A DNA stretch of 30,081 bases from a virus. This document shows, piece by piece, positions 1 to 7,871 of this stretch. Positions within the stretch are counted from its first letter, which is position 1; each line of letters begins with the position of its first letter. The stretch covers positions 1 through 30,081 of the IMG/VR virus record IMGVR_UViG_3300032268_000535; one strand, written 5' to 3'. The translations under genes were made by a program, and so were the position numbers. A model generated the notes under the pieces. That model worked only from the letters and a program-made list of their open reading frames with translations. It was not told where the DNA came from and did no database searches.

Positions 1-150
1 GTCGAGACCAGCTTGTCAAACTACGCGGATGTGGTAAATAGAGTTTCTGCCCTGGAACACCTGCGTTCCAAGGTTTTCGCAATTGCTGGGGTCGCCGGGC
101 TACTGTTTTCCGTTGCCTGGGACCTGGTCAAAAACAGGATAAATCACTAA
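1..150 (+). CDS. C-terminal end of a small membrane protein (partial, 5' end outside window)
   Basis: The frame is open from base 1 to a TAA at 148-150 and gives 49 residues. The end of the protein has a heptad-like stretch (YADVVNRVSALEHLRSK) followed by one hydrophobic segment (FAIAGVAGLLFSVAWDLV) and a short basic tail (KNRINH). A coiled coil followed by a single C-terminal membrane anchor is seen in several small phage proteins, including XhlA-type lysis accessories. That identity is inference only, since the N-terminus is missing. The stop overlaps the next start as TAATG, so it is translated with the fibre genes downstream. Confidence 0.6.
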   Translation, partial: VETSLSNYADVVNRVSALEHLRSKVFAIAGVAGLLFSVAWDLVKNRINH

Positions 151-875
151 TGGCAACACTTGGCACACAGACAATTAGCACAAGCTATACCCAACTCCTA
201 AAGACGTTTGGTAGCAACATTGTCGACGGCACCATGCGAGCCATTTCCAGTGGCGACGAGGCCGGAGTTTCGGCCCTTCAGATATGCACTACAGGGGTCA
301 AGAGCACCGGGACGTTTGCGGTGGATGGTGCGTCCACGCTCCTGGGCCCGGTCACGTTTGGCTCCAACACTACTCTTTCCACAGGCACAACAACGATCGC
401 TACTGCCAGCATCAGCACTGCCACGATCAGTACAGCTACAATCAGCACAGCTACAATTAGCACGGCCACGATTGGAACAATTGCATCAACAACGATTAAC
501 AATACTGGCTTGGGAACTGTTGGAACACTCCAAGTTGGAGCAAGTGGTCCAAAGTTAACTGTAGTCAGCTATGGCACGGCAGCGTTTACTGGCTCTACAT
601 TCCAAGACCTAGACTCGGCTACAGCGGGATCAAATGTTACAACAGGAACATTTGCGGTAACAGGCGCAGCCTTGGGAGACATCGTCTTTGGTGGGCTTAC
701 ATCAATTGGCTCAAGCACAGGAACAAACGCTACCTTGGCTCAAAGGCTCATTCCTTCGTTTAGGGTTGAATCGGCAGATACGATTCGATATGTAATACTT
801 AATACAGATATAGTTTCCCACGGCACAACTCCCGCAGGAACGCTATTCGCAACCGCAATGAGGTTTACAACTTAA
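150..875 (+). CDS. Tail fibre-like structural protein with pentapeptide repeats
   Basis: This 241-residue protein is very rich in Thr, Ser, Gly and Ala and has no recognisable catalytic motif. Residues 88-107 are four exact copies of the pentad ISTAT, flanked by degenerate copies (IATAS before, IGTIA after). Such short-period Thr/Ile repeats usually form beta-solenoid or intertwined trimeric shafts in phage fibres (family-level knowledge, inference here). The C-terminal half (about 140-241) is non-repetitive, with a FRVESADTIRYVILN-type beta segment, and could be the head or tip domain. The start overlaps the preceding stop (TAATG) and the next gene begins one base after its TAA, so it is coupled to the larger fibre gene that follows. 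It could equally be a short fibre or decoration protein. Confidence 0.65.
   Translation: MATLGTQTISTSYTQLLKTFGSNIVDGTMRAISSGDEAGVSALQICTTGVKSTGTFAVDGASTLLGPVTFGSNTTLSTGTTTIATASISTATISTATISTATISTATIGTIASTTINNTGLGTVGTLQVGASGPKLTVVSYGTAAFTGSTFQDLDSATAGSNVTTGTFAVTGAALGDIVFGGLTSIGSSTGTNATLAQRLIPSFRVESADTIRYVILNTDIVSHGTTPAGTLFATAMRFTT
411..470 (+). repeat. Four tandem 15-bp units encoding ISTAT
   Basis: Units start at 411, 426, 441 and 456, each reading roughly ATCAGCACAGCTACA with third-position drift. A degenerate unit precedes them at 396-410. The in-frame 15-bp period keeps the reading frame if copies are gained or lost. Confidence 0.85.
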
Positions 876-876
876 T

Positions 877-2547
877 ATGGCAAACGTACTCGATCGCAAT
901 TTTGACTTTCTAACCAATGGCACGGTCACGGCCGCGGGTCTTCACAACCTTATTGACGAAACCAATATCTATGCCGGGCTAATCTCGACCCAGGAAGAGA
1001 GGACGTCTGTAGGTACCGGGGATTTATTGCTTATTGCGAATTCGTCAGCGATAGGAAGTCCTCAAATAGCTGCGAATCGGACGACGGTTTACAATCTATT
1101 TGAAGACGCGTTGACAGGCGGGACATATGTAAATGCACAGCTTTCCGGAAATCTGACCTATGGTACTGCGACCGGGGGCCGGACGATTAGCACTAGCGCA
1201 AACATTACCAACGGCACAATCTCGACTCTCATAGCCGGGACGACAACGTCGACAGCGGCCGCGATCACGAATGGGACTATCACGAATGGGACGATCACAA
1301 CGGCACTGATCCCTACATTAACCGCTGGAACTACAACAGGAACGGCAGGCATCTTTACGTCTGGAACAGTTGCAACGCTTAACAGCACAACTGGAACTAT
1401 TGGAAATCTTTCCACAACTCTTGCTGGTGATTTCACTATTAGCCAAGGGACAGGAACGCTTGGAACTACTGGCGCAACCCTAGGAACTTATGGTGGCGCA
1501 ACATCTGTTCCTGTTCTTGCAATTAACGCAAAGGGCCAAGTCACAAGCACTGGCACGGCTGCGATTACGAGTGGATTAACTGGTTTCCGTAACCGCATCA
1601 TTAATGGGGATATGCGCATTGATCAGAGAAGTGCTGGTGCTTCTTATGCAATTACATCTTCATTGTATGGAAGTTGCGACAGATGGGGGTCTTTGGCTGG
1701 AGCAAATGGTGTGTGGTCGCAACAAAGAGTAACAACTGGATCGACAGACTTTCCATTTGCAATGAGAGTTCAAAGAACTGCTGGATCTACATCGACTGCT
1801 GTTGCTTATGTCGGTCAAGTTATTGAAACAGCTAACTGCCAAGATTTAGCTGGTCAATCTGTAACAGTATCTTTTTATGCAACTGCTGGCTCTAATTTTT
1901 CTGCAAGTGGATCTGTTATAAACTGCAATGTATATGGAGGAACAGGCGAAGATCAAGGATGGGTAGCATTAAATACTGGCTCTTGGACTGGCTTTACTTC
2001 ACTAATGACATTGTCGCAAGCAATCACAACAACTAGAACAAGATATTCTGTTACCGCAACATTGCCATCAGGAATAAAAGAAATAGCTATTAGATTTGAT
2101 GTTGCCGGAGCTGGGACAGCAGGAGCTAACGATTGGTTTCAAATTACAGGAGTCCAACTCGAAGCAGGCTCAACCGCAACCGACTTTGAACGCAGGCCGA
2201 TTGGGACGGAGTTGGCGTTGTGTCAGAGGTATTATCTAAAGAAAGCTGCTCTAGCTATAAATGGTCTTGCGCTTGCTGGAAATGCAGTAGTAACAAATGT
2301 TCAGCAAGATTTTCCAGATACATTTCCAACGATGAGAAGCTCTCCAGTTGCATCTGTAAGTGCTGCTTCAGATTTTACTATTTATGTTGCAGCCGTAACA
2401 AGGACGGCCACAAACTTGCAGGCAGCTAATACATCGCCAGCAAGCTGTTGGTGGATAGCGCAAAATAATAACATTGGTCAAACTGTTGCCGTCACATTAT
2501 ACGCATCAAACGCAAACGCATTTTTGCAATATAATTCGGAGTTATAG
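877..2547 (+). CDS. Receptor-binding tail fibre protein
   Basis: The protein has 556 residues. Residues 1-90 form an N-terminal virion-attachment region (NFDFLTNGTVTAAGLHNLID). Residues about 100-215 are Gly/Thr pentad-like repeats (NGTIT, TAGTTTGTAG) resembling those of the upstream gene. From about residue 235 there is the module widely seen at the tips of podovirus and cyanophage fibres, starting FRNRIINGDMRIDQRSAG, containing a CDRW motif, and ending ITGVQLEAGSTATDFERR followed by ALCQRYY. This module has the look of a CenC-type carbohydrate-binding jelly roll. The role is host-surface recognition. The 3' half of the gene is visibly more AT-rich than the flanking genes. The start is one base after the previous TAA. 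Confidence 0.82.
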   Translation: MANVLDRNFDFLTNGTVTAAGLHNLIDETNIYAGLISTQEERTSVGTGDLLLIANSSAIGSPQIAANRTTVYNLFEDALTGGTYVNAQLSGNLTYGTATGGRTISTSANITNGTISTLIAGTTTSTAAAITNGTITNGTITTALIPTLTAGTTTGTAGIFTSGTVATLNSTTGTIGNLSTTLAGDFTISQGTGTLGTTGATLGTYGGATSVPVLAINAKGQVTSTGTAAITSGLTGFRNRIINGDMRIDQRSAGASYAITSSLYGSCDRWGSLAGANGVWSQQRVTTGSTDFPFAMRVQRTAGSTSTAVAYVGQVIETANCQDLAGQSVTVSFYATAGSNFSASGSVINCNVYGGTGEDQGWVALNTGSWTGFTSLMTLSQAITTTRTRYSVTATLPSGIKEIAIRFDVAGAGTAGANDWFQITGVQLEAGSTATDFERRPIGTELALCQRYYLKKAALAINGLALAGNAVVTNVQQDFPDTFPTMRSSPVASVSAASDFTIYVAAVTRTATNLQAANTSPASCWWIAQNNNIGQTVAVTLYASNANAFLQYNSEL

Positions 2548-2548
2548 T

Positions 2549-2731
2549 ATGTACAAACAATCTGTTAAACTATTTGGAAGAAGCTGTGGCGTTGTACGGA
2601 TTTATGATAACTCATTTATTCCATTCGATCCAGCCAACACAGACTACCAAGCCTATCTAAAATGGCTGGCCGAAGGCAACACTCCGCTTCCTGCTGACGA
2701 GCCTACTCCTGCTGAAGAAACAAACATCTAA
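2549..2731 (+). CDS. Small tail-fibre-associated protein
   Basis: This 60-residue protein has the motif FIPFDPANTDYQAYLKWL, which recurs in small proteins, and in the C-termini of larger ones, encoded next to phage fibres. It ends in an acidic, Pro-rich tail (PADEPTPAEET). It starts 2 bases after the fibre stop and ends directly before the next ATG. A role as fibre chaperone or fibre tip accessory is inferred from position and motif only. The frame is open further upstream, but the ATG at 2549 is preferred because it lies immediately after the fibre gene. Confidence 0.7.
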   Translation: MYKQSVKLFGRSCGVVRIYDNSFIPFDPANTDYQAYLKWLAEGNTPLPADEPTPAEETNI

Positions 2732-3430
2732 ATGACCCTAACCGAAATCGCTCAGTATGCTGGCGAGAAGGTTGGCAAGACCGACGCCGATACGCTCACC
2801 TTCTTACAAAAGTCGGCATCGCTTAACTATAGGCGCGTTTGGAACTTTGCACCCTGGCGTGAAAGCATCACAAATTCCACATACTCCGTCTCAACGTCGA
2901 CTAGGACGGTGACGCTTGGATCTCTTGTAGAAAATCCTTTATCCGTAGCCTACGGAGACAGCGAGTTGCTATCTGTAGACCTTCAGACGATTGTCAGTCA
3001 AGACGCGGACTTGCTTGACCAGGAAAGGACCGGGACTCCAACTCAGTATTATTTCAAGGGCCGGAACACGTCCGGGACTGCTGAGATCGATCTGTACCCA
3101 CTGCTCAACACGTCCAGCACAACCACGCTGAAGGTAATAGAAAAAGTTTCTTGTGTCACAAGGCAGAACAATGTTGTTGAGTTTCCTCCGAGCTCTTCCG
3201 CTCTTACCGACGAATTGCGTCTTCCTCACGTTCAGCATGTTGTCTTGGCGCTTACTCACGCCGACGCATTGGAACGCGAGCGTCAGTACGCAAAGGCTCA
3301 GGCAGTTGTGTCGACCGCGAATGCTGACCTGGCGCAGATGGCTCAATACGAGATGAGCCAGGTCGGAGGAATAAAGGTCATCACACCGTCAAGTTTAGGC
3401 GAATACAGCATCACAGACATAGGGGTTTAG
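2732..3430 (+). CDS. Head-tail adaptor candidate (T7 gp11 / P22 gp4 type)
   Basis: This 232-residue, mainly alpha-helical protein has an N-terminal motif, LQKSASLNYRRVWNFAPWRE, typical of adaptor proteins that ring the portal in short-tailed phages. A beta-rich centre follows (residues about 50-150), then a C-terminal helix rich in Ala and Gln (RERQYAKAQAVVSTANADLA). Its place directly before the tail nozzle gene matches the adaptor-nozzle order of T7 (gp11-gp12) and P22-like phages. The assignment rests on motif likeness and synteny, not on a full family alignment. The start abuts the preceding TAA. Confidence 0.6.
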   Translation: MTLTEIAQYAGEKVGKTDADTLTFLQKSASLNYRRVWNFAPWRESITNSTYSVSTSTRTVTLGSLVENPLSVAYGDSELLSVDLQTIVSQDADLLDQERTGTPTQYYFKGRNTSGTAEIDLYPLLNTSSTTTLKVIEKVSCVTRQNNVVEFPPSSSALTDELRLPHVQHVVLALTHADALERERQYAKAQAVVSTANADLAQMAQYEMSQVGGIKVITPSSLGEYSITDIGV

Positions 3431-3433
3431 TCC

Positions 3434-5284
3434 GTGCCATATTTCCAGGACAATTTAGACGAAGTCTTGTCCTTTGACGGAATTCGCAATTTTACCGGGG
3501 GCCAGGCTAGCGGATTGCAGTCTGATCTCCTGGGCGAAAATCAAGTACAGCAGCTGTACAATATGACCCTTTCCCCGAAGGGCAATCTTGAGACTAGGGT
3601 CGGAACTTCAAGTTTTGCAACCGGGGCAACTAGCGGAACAGGGTCTATCGGCGGGATGCGGTACTACGAAACAGGATCGACGTCGCAATTGCTTACCGTG
3701 ACAAACGGAAGATTCTACAGCATCAATTCAAGCGGAAGTGCGACAATACACCCGGCAGATTCAACATGGATCGCAAACACAAGCCTGTTTGGAACGAGTA
3801 CACAAAAATGGGCTAACGGATATTCTATTGGTTCTGCCGTTGAAGTGAGCATGGCACAATTTAACAACAAGATGTACATAGCGGACGCTGACGGTGATCT
3901 GCACTATTGGGACGGAGATATTGTGGTAAGGCAGGCCGGGAAGGTCAGGGCAATCACGATAACCAGTGGTGGCACTGGGTACACAAGCGCAACGGCAATC
4001 GTGACAGGACCGCAGTGGGGAGGACAATTCCCTACGCTTATTACCCAGGTCGCAGGGGGCGTCGTAACAGGCGTGACAGTCGTTGAGGGAGGATCTGGGT
4101 ATTCCGCGGCCCCAACCGTGACAATTATTGGGAATGGATCTGGAGCCACGGCAACGGCAACCGCTAGTCCGCCACCTCAAAATCTTAGGCTTTTGATCAA
4201 TACCGAAAACAGGCTTTTTGCGGTTGGGTCTGGAGATACCAGGAACACTCTTTACGCGTCAGACATTCTCGATCCTGCCGTATGGGATGCATCAAACAGC
4301 ATAGTCGTTAACGGAGACGACGGAGATCAGATCACGGCAATTGTCCCATACTATAAAAACAGAATCATCGTATTCAAGAAGCGCCGAGTCTTCCAGGTAG
4401 ACATTCCTAGCGACGCTACAACCGCAGCCGATTGGGTCGTGTCCATCATATCGAATAACACCGGATGCGTCGCAGCCGGGACAGCGGTCCAGGTAAGTAG
4501 TGACATCCTGTTTTTATCAGATAACGGAATTCGATCCCTGGTCCGCTCGGTTGCAGACGACTTTAGCTCGGTTGGCGTACCAATCTCGGAAGTTGTCAAA
4601 GACGTCATCCAAACCATAAACACTGACTCAATCAGAATTTCTACAGCAATTTACTACGACAATAGATATTTTCTGGCAGTGCCGACAGGATCGAGCAACG
4701 TCAACGACACGCTTATAGTTTACAACACTGTGCTAGGAGCATTTGAGGGGACCTGGAGCCCAAAGATAATGCAGTTTACTCTTACGAATTTTAACCAGGC
4801 CGGAACTAGGGCTATGTTCAAAAAGGTTAACGGAGTTATCGAGCAGTACGCTGGATACAAGTCCCCGGCTGGAACGGTTTCGTCAGACTACCTAGACGCA
4901 GGCACAAACTACGAGTCCTATGTTCGCACAAAAGATTTTAATTTCGGGGATACGTTTGCTGCCAAATACGGCTCGCATTTCGAGGTCATCTTTGATGACT
5001 CGTTTTCTAACAGCGCGAACATCTTTATTCAAAGAGACGTCGATACCGGAGACATTAGCGTTCAGTCTGGGCTGAACATTGCGAGCTCAGTGCTCACGTT
5101 GGATTTTGTTTTGCCAGCAGTACTTCCAACGTCAGTAAAGAAACGGATTGCAAGCGATCTTCGTAAGTACGAAAAGTGGCGCCTGCTGAATATAAAGATC
5201 TCAAGCACTGCAAACAAGATGGCAATTCGGCAGATTGTCGCGGCCGCTAACCCGGACACGATCGAGATCCAGAAAGTAATATGA
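3434..5284 (+). CDS. Tail nozzle / hub protein (P22 gp10-like, T7 gp12-like)
   Basis: The protein has 616 residues and starts with GTG, four bases after the adaptor stop. The N-terminus (ENQVQQLYNMTLSPKGNLETR) and the propeller-like centre (NRLFAVGSGDTRNTLYASD, YYKNRIIVFKKRRVFQV, SDILFLSDNGIRSLVR) match the beta-propeller nozzle proteins that form the tube below the adaptor in podoviruses. Residues about 177-190 (TSGGTGYTSATAIVT) and 217-231 (EGGSGYSAAPTVTI) are two copies of a Gly-Gly-x-Gly-Tyr beta module inserted in the propeller, followed by an Ala/Thr run. Such modules are common add-ons in surface proteins. The stop overlaps the next start. Confidence 0.75.
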   Translation: MPYFQDNLDEVLSFDGIRNFTGGQASGLQSDLLGENQVQQLYNMTLSPKGNLETRVGTSSFATGATSGTGSIGGMRYYETGSTSQLLTVTNGRFYSINSSGSATIHPADSTWIANTSLFGTSTQKWANGYSIGSAVEVSMAQFNNKMYIADADGDLHYWDGDIVVRQAGKVRAITITSGGTGYTSATAIVTGPQWGGQFPTLITQVAGGVVTGVTVVEGGSGYSAAPTVTIIGNGSGATATATASPPPQNLRLLINTENRLFAVGSGDTRNTLYASDILDPAVWDASNSIVVNGDDGDQITAIVPYYKNRIIVFKKRRVFQVDIPSDATTAADWVVSIISNNTGCVAAGTAVQVSSDILFLSDNGIRSLVRSVADDFSSVGVPISEVVKDVIQTINTDSIRISTAIYYDNRYFLAVPTGSSNVNDTLIVYNTVLGAFEGTWSPKIMQFTLTNFNQAGTRAMFKKVNGVIEQYAGYKSPAGTVSSDYLDAGTNYESYVRTKDFNFGDTFAAKYGSHFEVIFDDSFSNSANIFIQRDVDTGDISVQSGLNIASSVLTLDFVLPAVLPTSVKKRIASDLRKYEKWRLLNIKISSTANKMAIRQIVAAANPDTIEIQKVI

Positions 5285-5649
5285 CCGCTATAGAGTATAT
5301 TGAAGCGTCCGGGGTGCCGGAGGGCATGTGGCACAACCTATCTGATTGGTTTAATTGGTTCGAGAGGCAGGGCATGGTTGGCATCGTCGAGGACTCAAAC
5401 GGCATCGCCGGGGTAGCTCTAGCCAGGTGCCTTAAAGAAGGCCAGAAGCCCGACCACTACGTTCACTCTGAGGATGGGGACAATGTCTTTGTAGACTTGA
5501 CGATCTCCTCAAAGGGTGCTATCTCCTTGAGGTGCCTGTTGCTTCTCCTTTGGGAGCGTTTTGGCATTCGTAAACGTATTACGTTTAATCGTTCTGGAAG
5601 ATACAGGAGTTATGACTATATGAATTTTATGAAAAAGGCAAGGGTCTAA
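5281..5649 (+). CDS. Conserved small phage protein, GNAT-like fold possible
   Basis: The protein has 122 residues. Its visible blocks are a mixed alpha/beta core (GIAGVALARCL), a strand with NVFVDLTIS, a helix (LRCLLLLLWERFG) and a C-terminal block ITFNRSGRYRSYDYMNF. These blocks recur in a family of small phage proteins found between nozzle and internal virion genes and often annotated as acetyltransferase-like. I see no firm acetyl-CoA-binding signature, so enzymatic activity is unproven. It overlaps the nozzle stop by 4 bases (ATGA) and the next gene by 1 (TAATG). A virion-assembly role is inferred from position. Confidence 0.55.
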   Translation: MTAIEYIEASGVPEGMWHNLSDWFNWFERQGMVGIVEDSNGIAGVALARCLKEGQKPDHYVHSEDGDNVFVDLTISSKGAISLRCLLLLLWERFGIRKRITFNRSGRYRSYDYMNFMKKARV

Positions 5650-6125
5650 TGGGTGGCTCACCTTCTATTCCCGCGCCCCCTCCCCCGCCCGATCCGAATG
5701 CGGTAGCGCAGGCCAACGCGGCTGCGTACAGGACAAACATTGAGACGTACATGGAGAAGGCTCCTGGCATGGCCGAGCTAGAGAACAAGCTACGAATTCA
5801 GTACATGCCCCAACAACGTTCCCTAGAGCGACAGTTGTCAGCGCTTGACCAGCAGGCCGGGGTACAGGCCGGGATGCAACTTGAGCGTCAGTACGGACCT
5901 CAGAGAACGCTGGAAGGCTTGCGTAGGGCGTATGAGCAGAGTCCACAGGCTTATGCCTTAAACCGTGGATTAGGCGATCAGATGACCCGCCAGTTCGAGC
6001 GTCTATATGGAACTAGCCCATACGAATCGGTTGAGCAGAATGTAGCGTTTAACCGCCAACCAGGACCAGTTGATTTCTACGGCACGATTGGAACGAATAT
6101 CGGTAGTCCAGAGTTAAAGGCGTAA
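5649..6125 (+). CDS. Virion structural protein with Pro-rich N-terminus
   Basis: The protein has 158 residues. The N-terminus MGGSPSIPAPPPPPDPN is a hallmark of small internal or tail proteins in podoviruses. It is followed by a helical, Gln/Arg-rich region (residues 30-130) with heptad character, including LRIQYMPQQRSLERQLSALD. The gene directly precedes the larger internal virion genes and overlaps the previous stop as TAATG. It probably packs inside the head or at the portal (inference). Confidence 0.6.
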   Translation: MGGSPSIPAPPPPPDPNAVAQANAAAYRTNIETYMEKAPGMAELENKLRIQYMPQQRSLERQLSALDQQAGVQAGMQLERQYGPQRTLEGLRRAYEQSPQAYALNRGLGDQMTRQFERLYGTSPYESVEQNVAFNRQPGPVDFYGTIGTNIGSPELKA

Positions 6126-6127
6126 GA

Positions 6128-7867
6128 ATGAAAAGAATTGGAAGTACTGCAGAAGAATTGGCATCTAGGTATCCAGCGAGATACAAGGTTAATGAGGACG
6201 GAACAATTTCTACCTATCCGTCACCACGACCAGGAACAAATGATGTGCGTTATTACAATGAAAACGCTGGTGGTTTTCCATACACGAACATAGTTGAAGC
6301 TCAAAATCAAGTGGCAAAGCAACAGCAATCAAATCTAAAGAACCTACAGGACACATACGAAAAGCGTCTTGCAGATGTCACAAGCCAAGAAAATACCCGC
6401 AACTCTCTTGCCTCCCAGATCCAAGCATTAACCGCTGGTGGCGGATCACAGAATCAAAACGCTGGCCCAGCCTTTAACCAAGCCTTATCCCAACTTTCCG
6501 CTGGGCGTAACTACGGATCGTCTGATCTTGGCTCAATGTTAAACTTCCAAGTCTCCGATCAGCAGATCGTTGACGACTACAACAACTCAAAACTTTCTCG
6601 TCTAAACAGTGTGATCGAGCGCGGCAACACGCAGATTGCTGGCATTCAAGAGCGTCTAAATGCGGCTAATCAGCTATTGGCTGGCTTACCCGCTGGTGAC
6701 GCTCGCAGGACTGGTTCGGAAGTATTCATCAAACAACTCAACGATGATCTGAAAAGCGTTACCAATGCGGTAACTGAAGCGCAGGACATGCAGAAGAATT
6801 TCACCCCGATCACAATGGACAGTCCAGAGGGGCTGAAGGAGATCACGTCTTTCCGCAGTTTCGCACAGTTGCCAGAAGAGCGCGCAGCCCAACAACTTTA
6901 CCAGATTGATCCAGATTCTTATCGCACCGCGGTTAGTCTGGGTCGGCAGTACAGGGACATGGCGACTCAGCCGATCGGGCCCACAACTACTCCAGAGACA
7001 GAGCAACTCCGCAGGACAATTGAGGATGAGGCAATTAATCAGTTACAACTTGGATCTACGATCGGGGCCGAGGAACGTCGCGGGTACGAGCAGGCAATCC
7101 GCGGGGCTCAAACTGCCCGAGGCAATATTTTTGGCCTTGGACCAGCAGTGCAAGAGGCCGCGCAGATCGGCGCAGCCGGAGAGCAACGCAAGCTGGCCCG
7201 GTTTGGCGCCGCGCAACAGTTTCTTGGTTCCGGTGAAACGTCTGGAGCAGCCAGGGCTCGCGATCTATTACTTCGTGAAGGCATCCAGCAGAACAGGCTT
7301 GGGGCCGCGGCCGGGTTCATTGCTGGTGGACCCAGCATTGGCAACCTGGCCCAAGCCAGAACAGCACAACAGCAAGGCGCGATGCAGGGCTACATCCAGG
7401 CGAATCAAGCGCTACCAGGTGGATTTAATCAGCAGGCATCTACTGCTTCAAACTTCTATCAGACAGTTGACCCGGGCATTCCTGTTGCCCTTACAGGCGA
7501 ATTCAACAAGCTCTACAATACGCAATCTAATTACCTGGCTAATACTTATGGAGCGCAAGTTGATGCCCTATCTCGCGTTGCTGTCGCAAATTCACTTCCT
7601 AACTATCTCAGCGCTGGTGCTGACATAGCCAAGGGAATTGGATCGTTTGGTGGAACAGCAGGAATATTCGCATGCTGGGTGGCTCGCGAGGTCTATGGTG
7701 CCGACAATCCTAAGTGGCTTGAATTTAGGGAGTGGATGTTCACAAAGGCATCAGACAACTTGAGGAACTTCTATCTCGAATATGGAGAAAGAATTGCCAA
7801 GTCAATACGCAACAAACCCAAAATAAAAGCAATCATCCGCAAGTGGATGGACAGCAAGATAGGATAA
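6128..7867 (+). CDS. Internal virion protein with C-terminal CFI-box-like motif
   Basis: This 579-residue protein is largely helical and Gln/Ala/Arg-rich. Coiled-coil stretches lie at about 60-110 and 150-230, and a Gly/Ala-rich helix region at about 290-430. The C-terminal 65 residues differ: they open with ACWVAREVYGADNPKWLEFR and end with a basic helix (IRNKPKIKAIIRKWMDSKIG). The C-[FW]-[IV]-A-x-x-x-Y-G pattern followed by an amphipathic helix resembles the CFI-box C-terminal domain found at the end of many unrelated proteins. The position between the nozzle and the giant virion protein suggests an ejection (core) protein. It begins 2 bases after the previous TAA. Confidence 0.65.
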   Translation: MKRIGSTAEELASRYPARYKVNEDGTISTYPSPRPGTNDVRYYNENAGGFPYTNIVEAQNQVAKQQQSNLKNLQDTYEKRLADVTSQENTRNSLASQIQALTAGGGSQNQNAGPAFNQALSQLSAGRNYGSSDLGSMLNFQVSDQQIVDDYNNSKLSRLNSVIERGNTQIAGIQERLNAANQLLAGLPAGDARRTGSEVFIKQLNDDLKSVTNAVTEAQDMQKNFTPITMDSPEGLKEITSFRSFAQLPEERAAQQLYQIDPDSYRTAVSLGRQYRDMATQPIGPTTTPETEQLRRTIEDEAINQLQLGSTIGAEERRGYEQAIRGAQTARGNIFGLGPAVQEAAQIGAAGEQRKLARFGAAQQFLGSGETSGAARARDLLLREGIQQNRLGAAAGFIAGGPSIGNLAQARTAQQQGAMQGYIQANQALPGGFNQQASTASNFYQTVDPGIPVALTGEFNKLYNTQSNYLANTYGAQVDALSRVAVANSLPNYLSAGADIAKGIGSFGGTAGIFACWVAREVYGADNPKWLEFREWMFTKASDNLRNFYLEYGERIAKSIRNKPKIKAIIRKWMDSKIG

Positions 7868-7871
7868 TATT

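Noticed and set aside
396-480. CRISPR-like array in the fibre gene
   Set aside because: The 15-bp units are contiguous with no spacers and are in-frame protein repeats.
6906-7628. A 240-codon + frame inside the internal virion protein gene
   Set aside because: It is a shadow of the 579-residue gene with Arg/Ser/Leu-rich composition and no recognisable domain.
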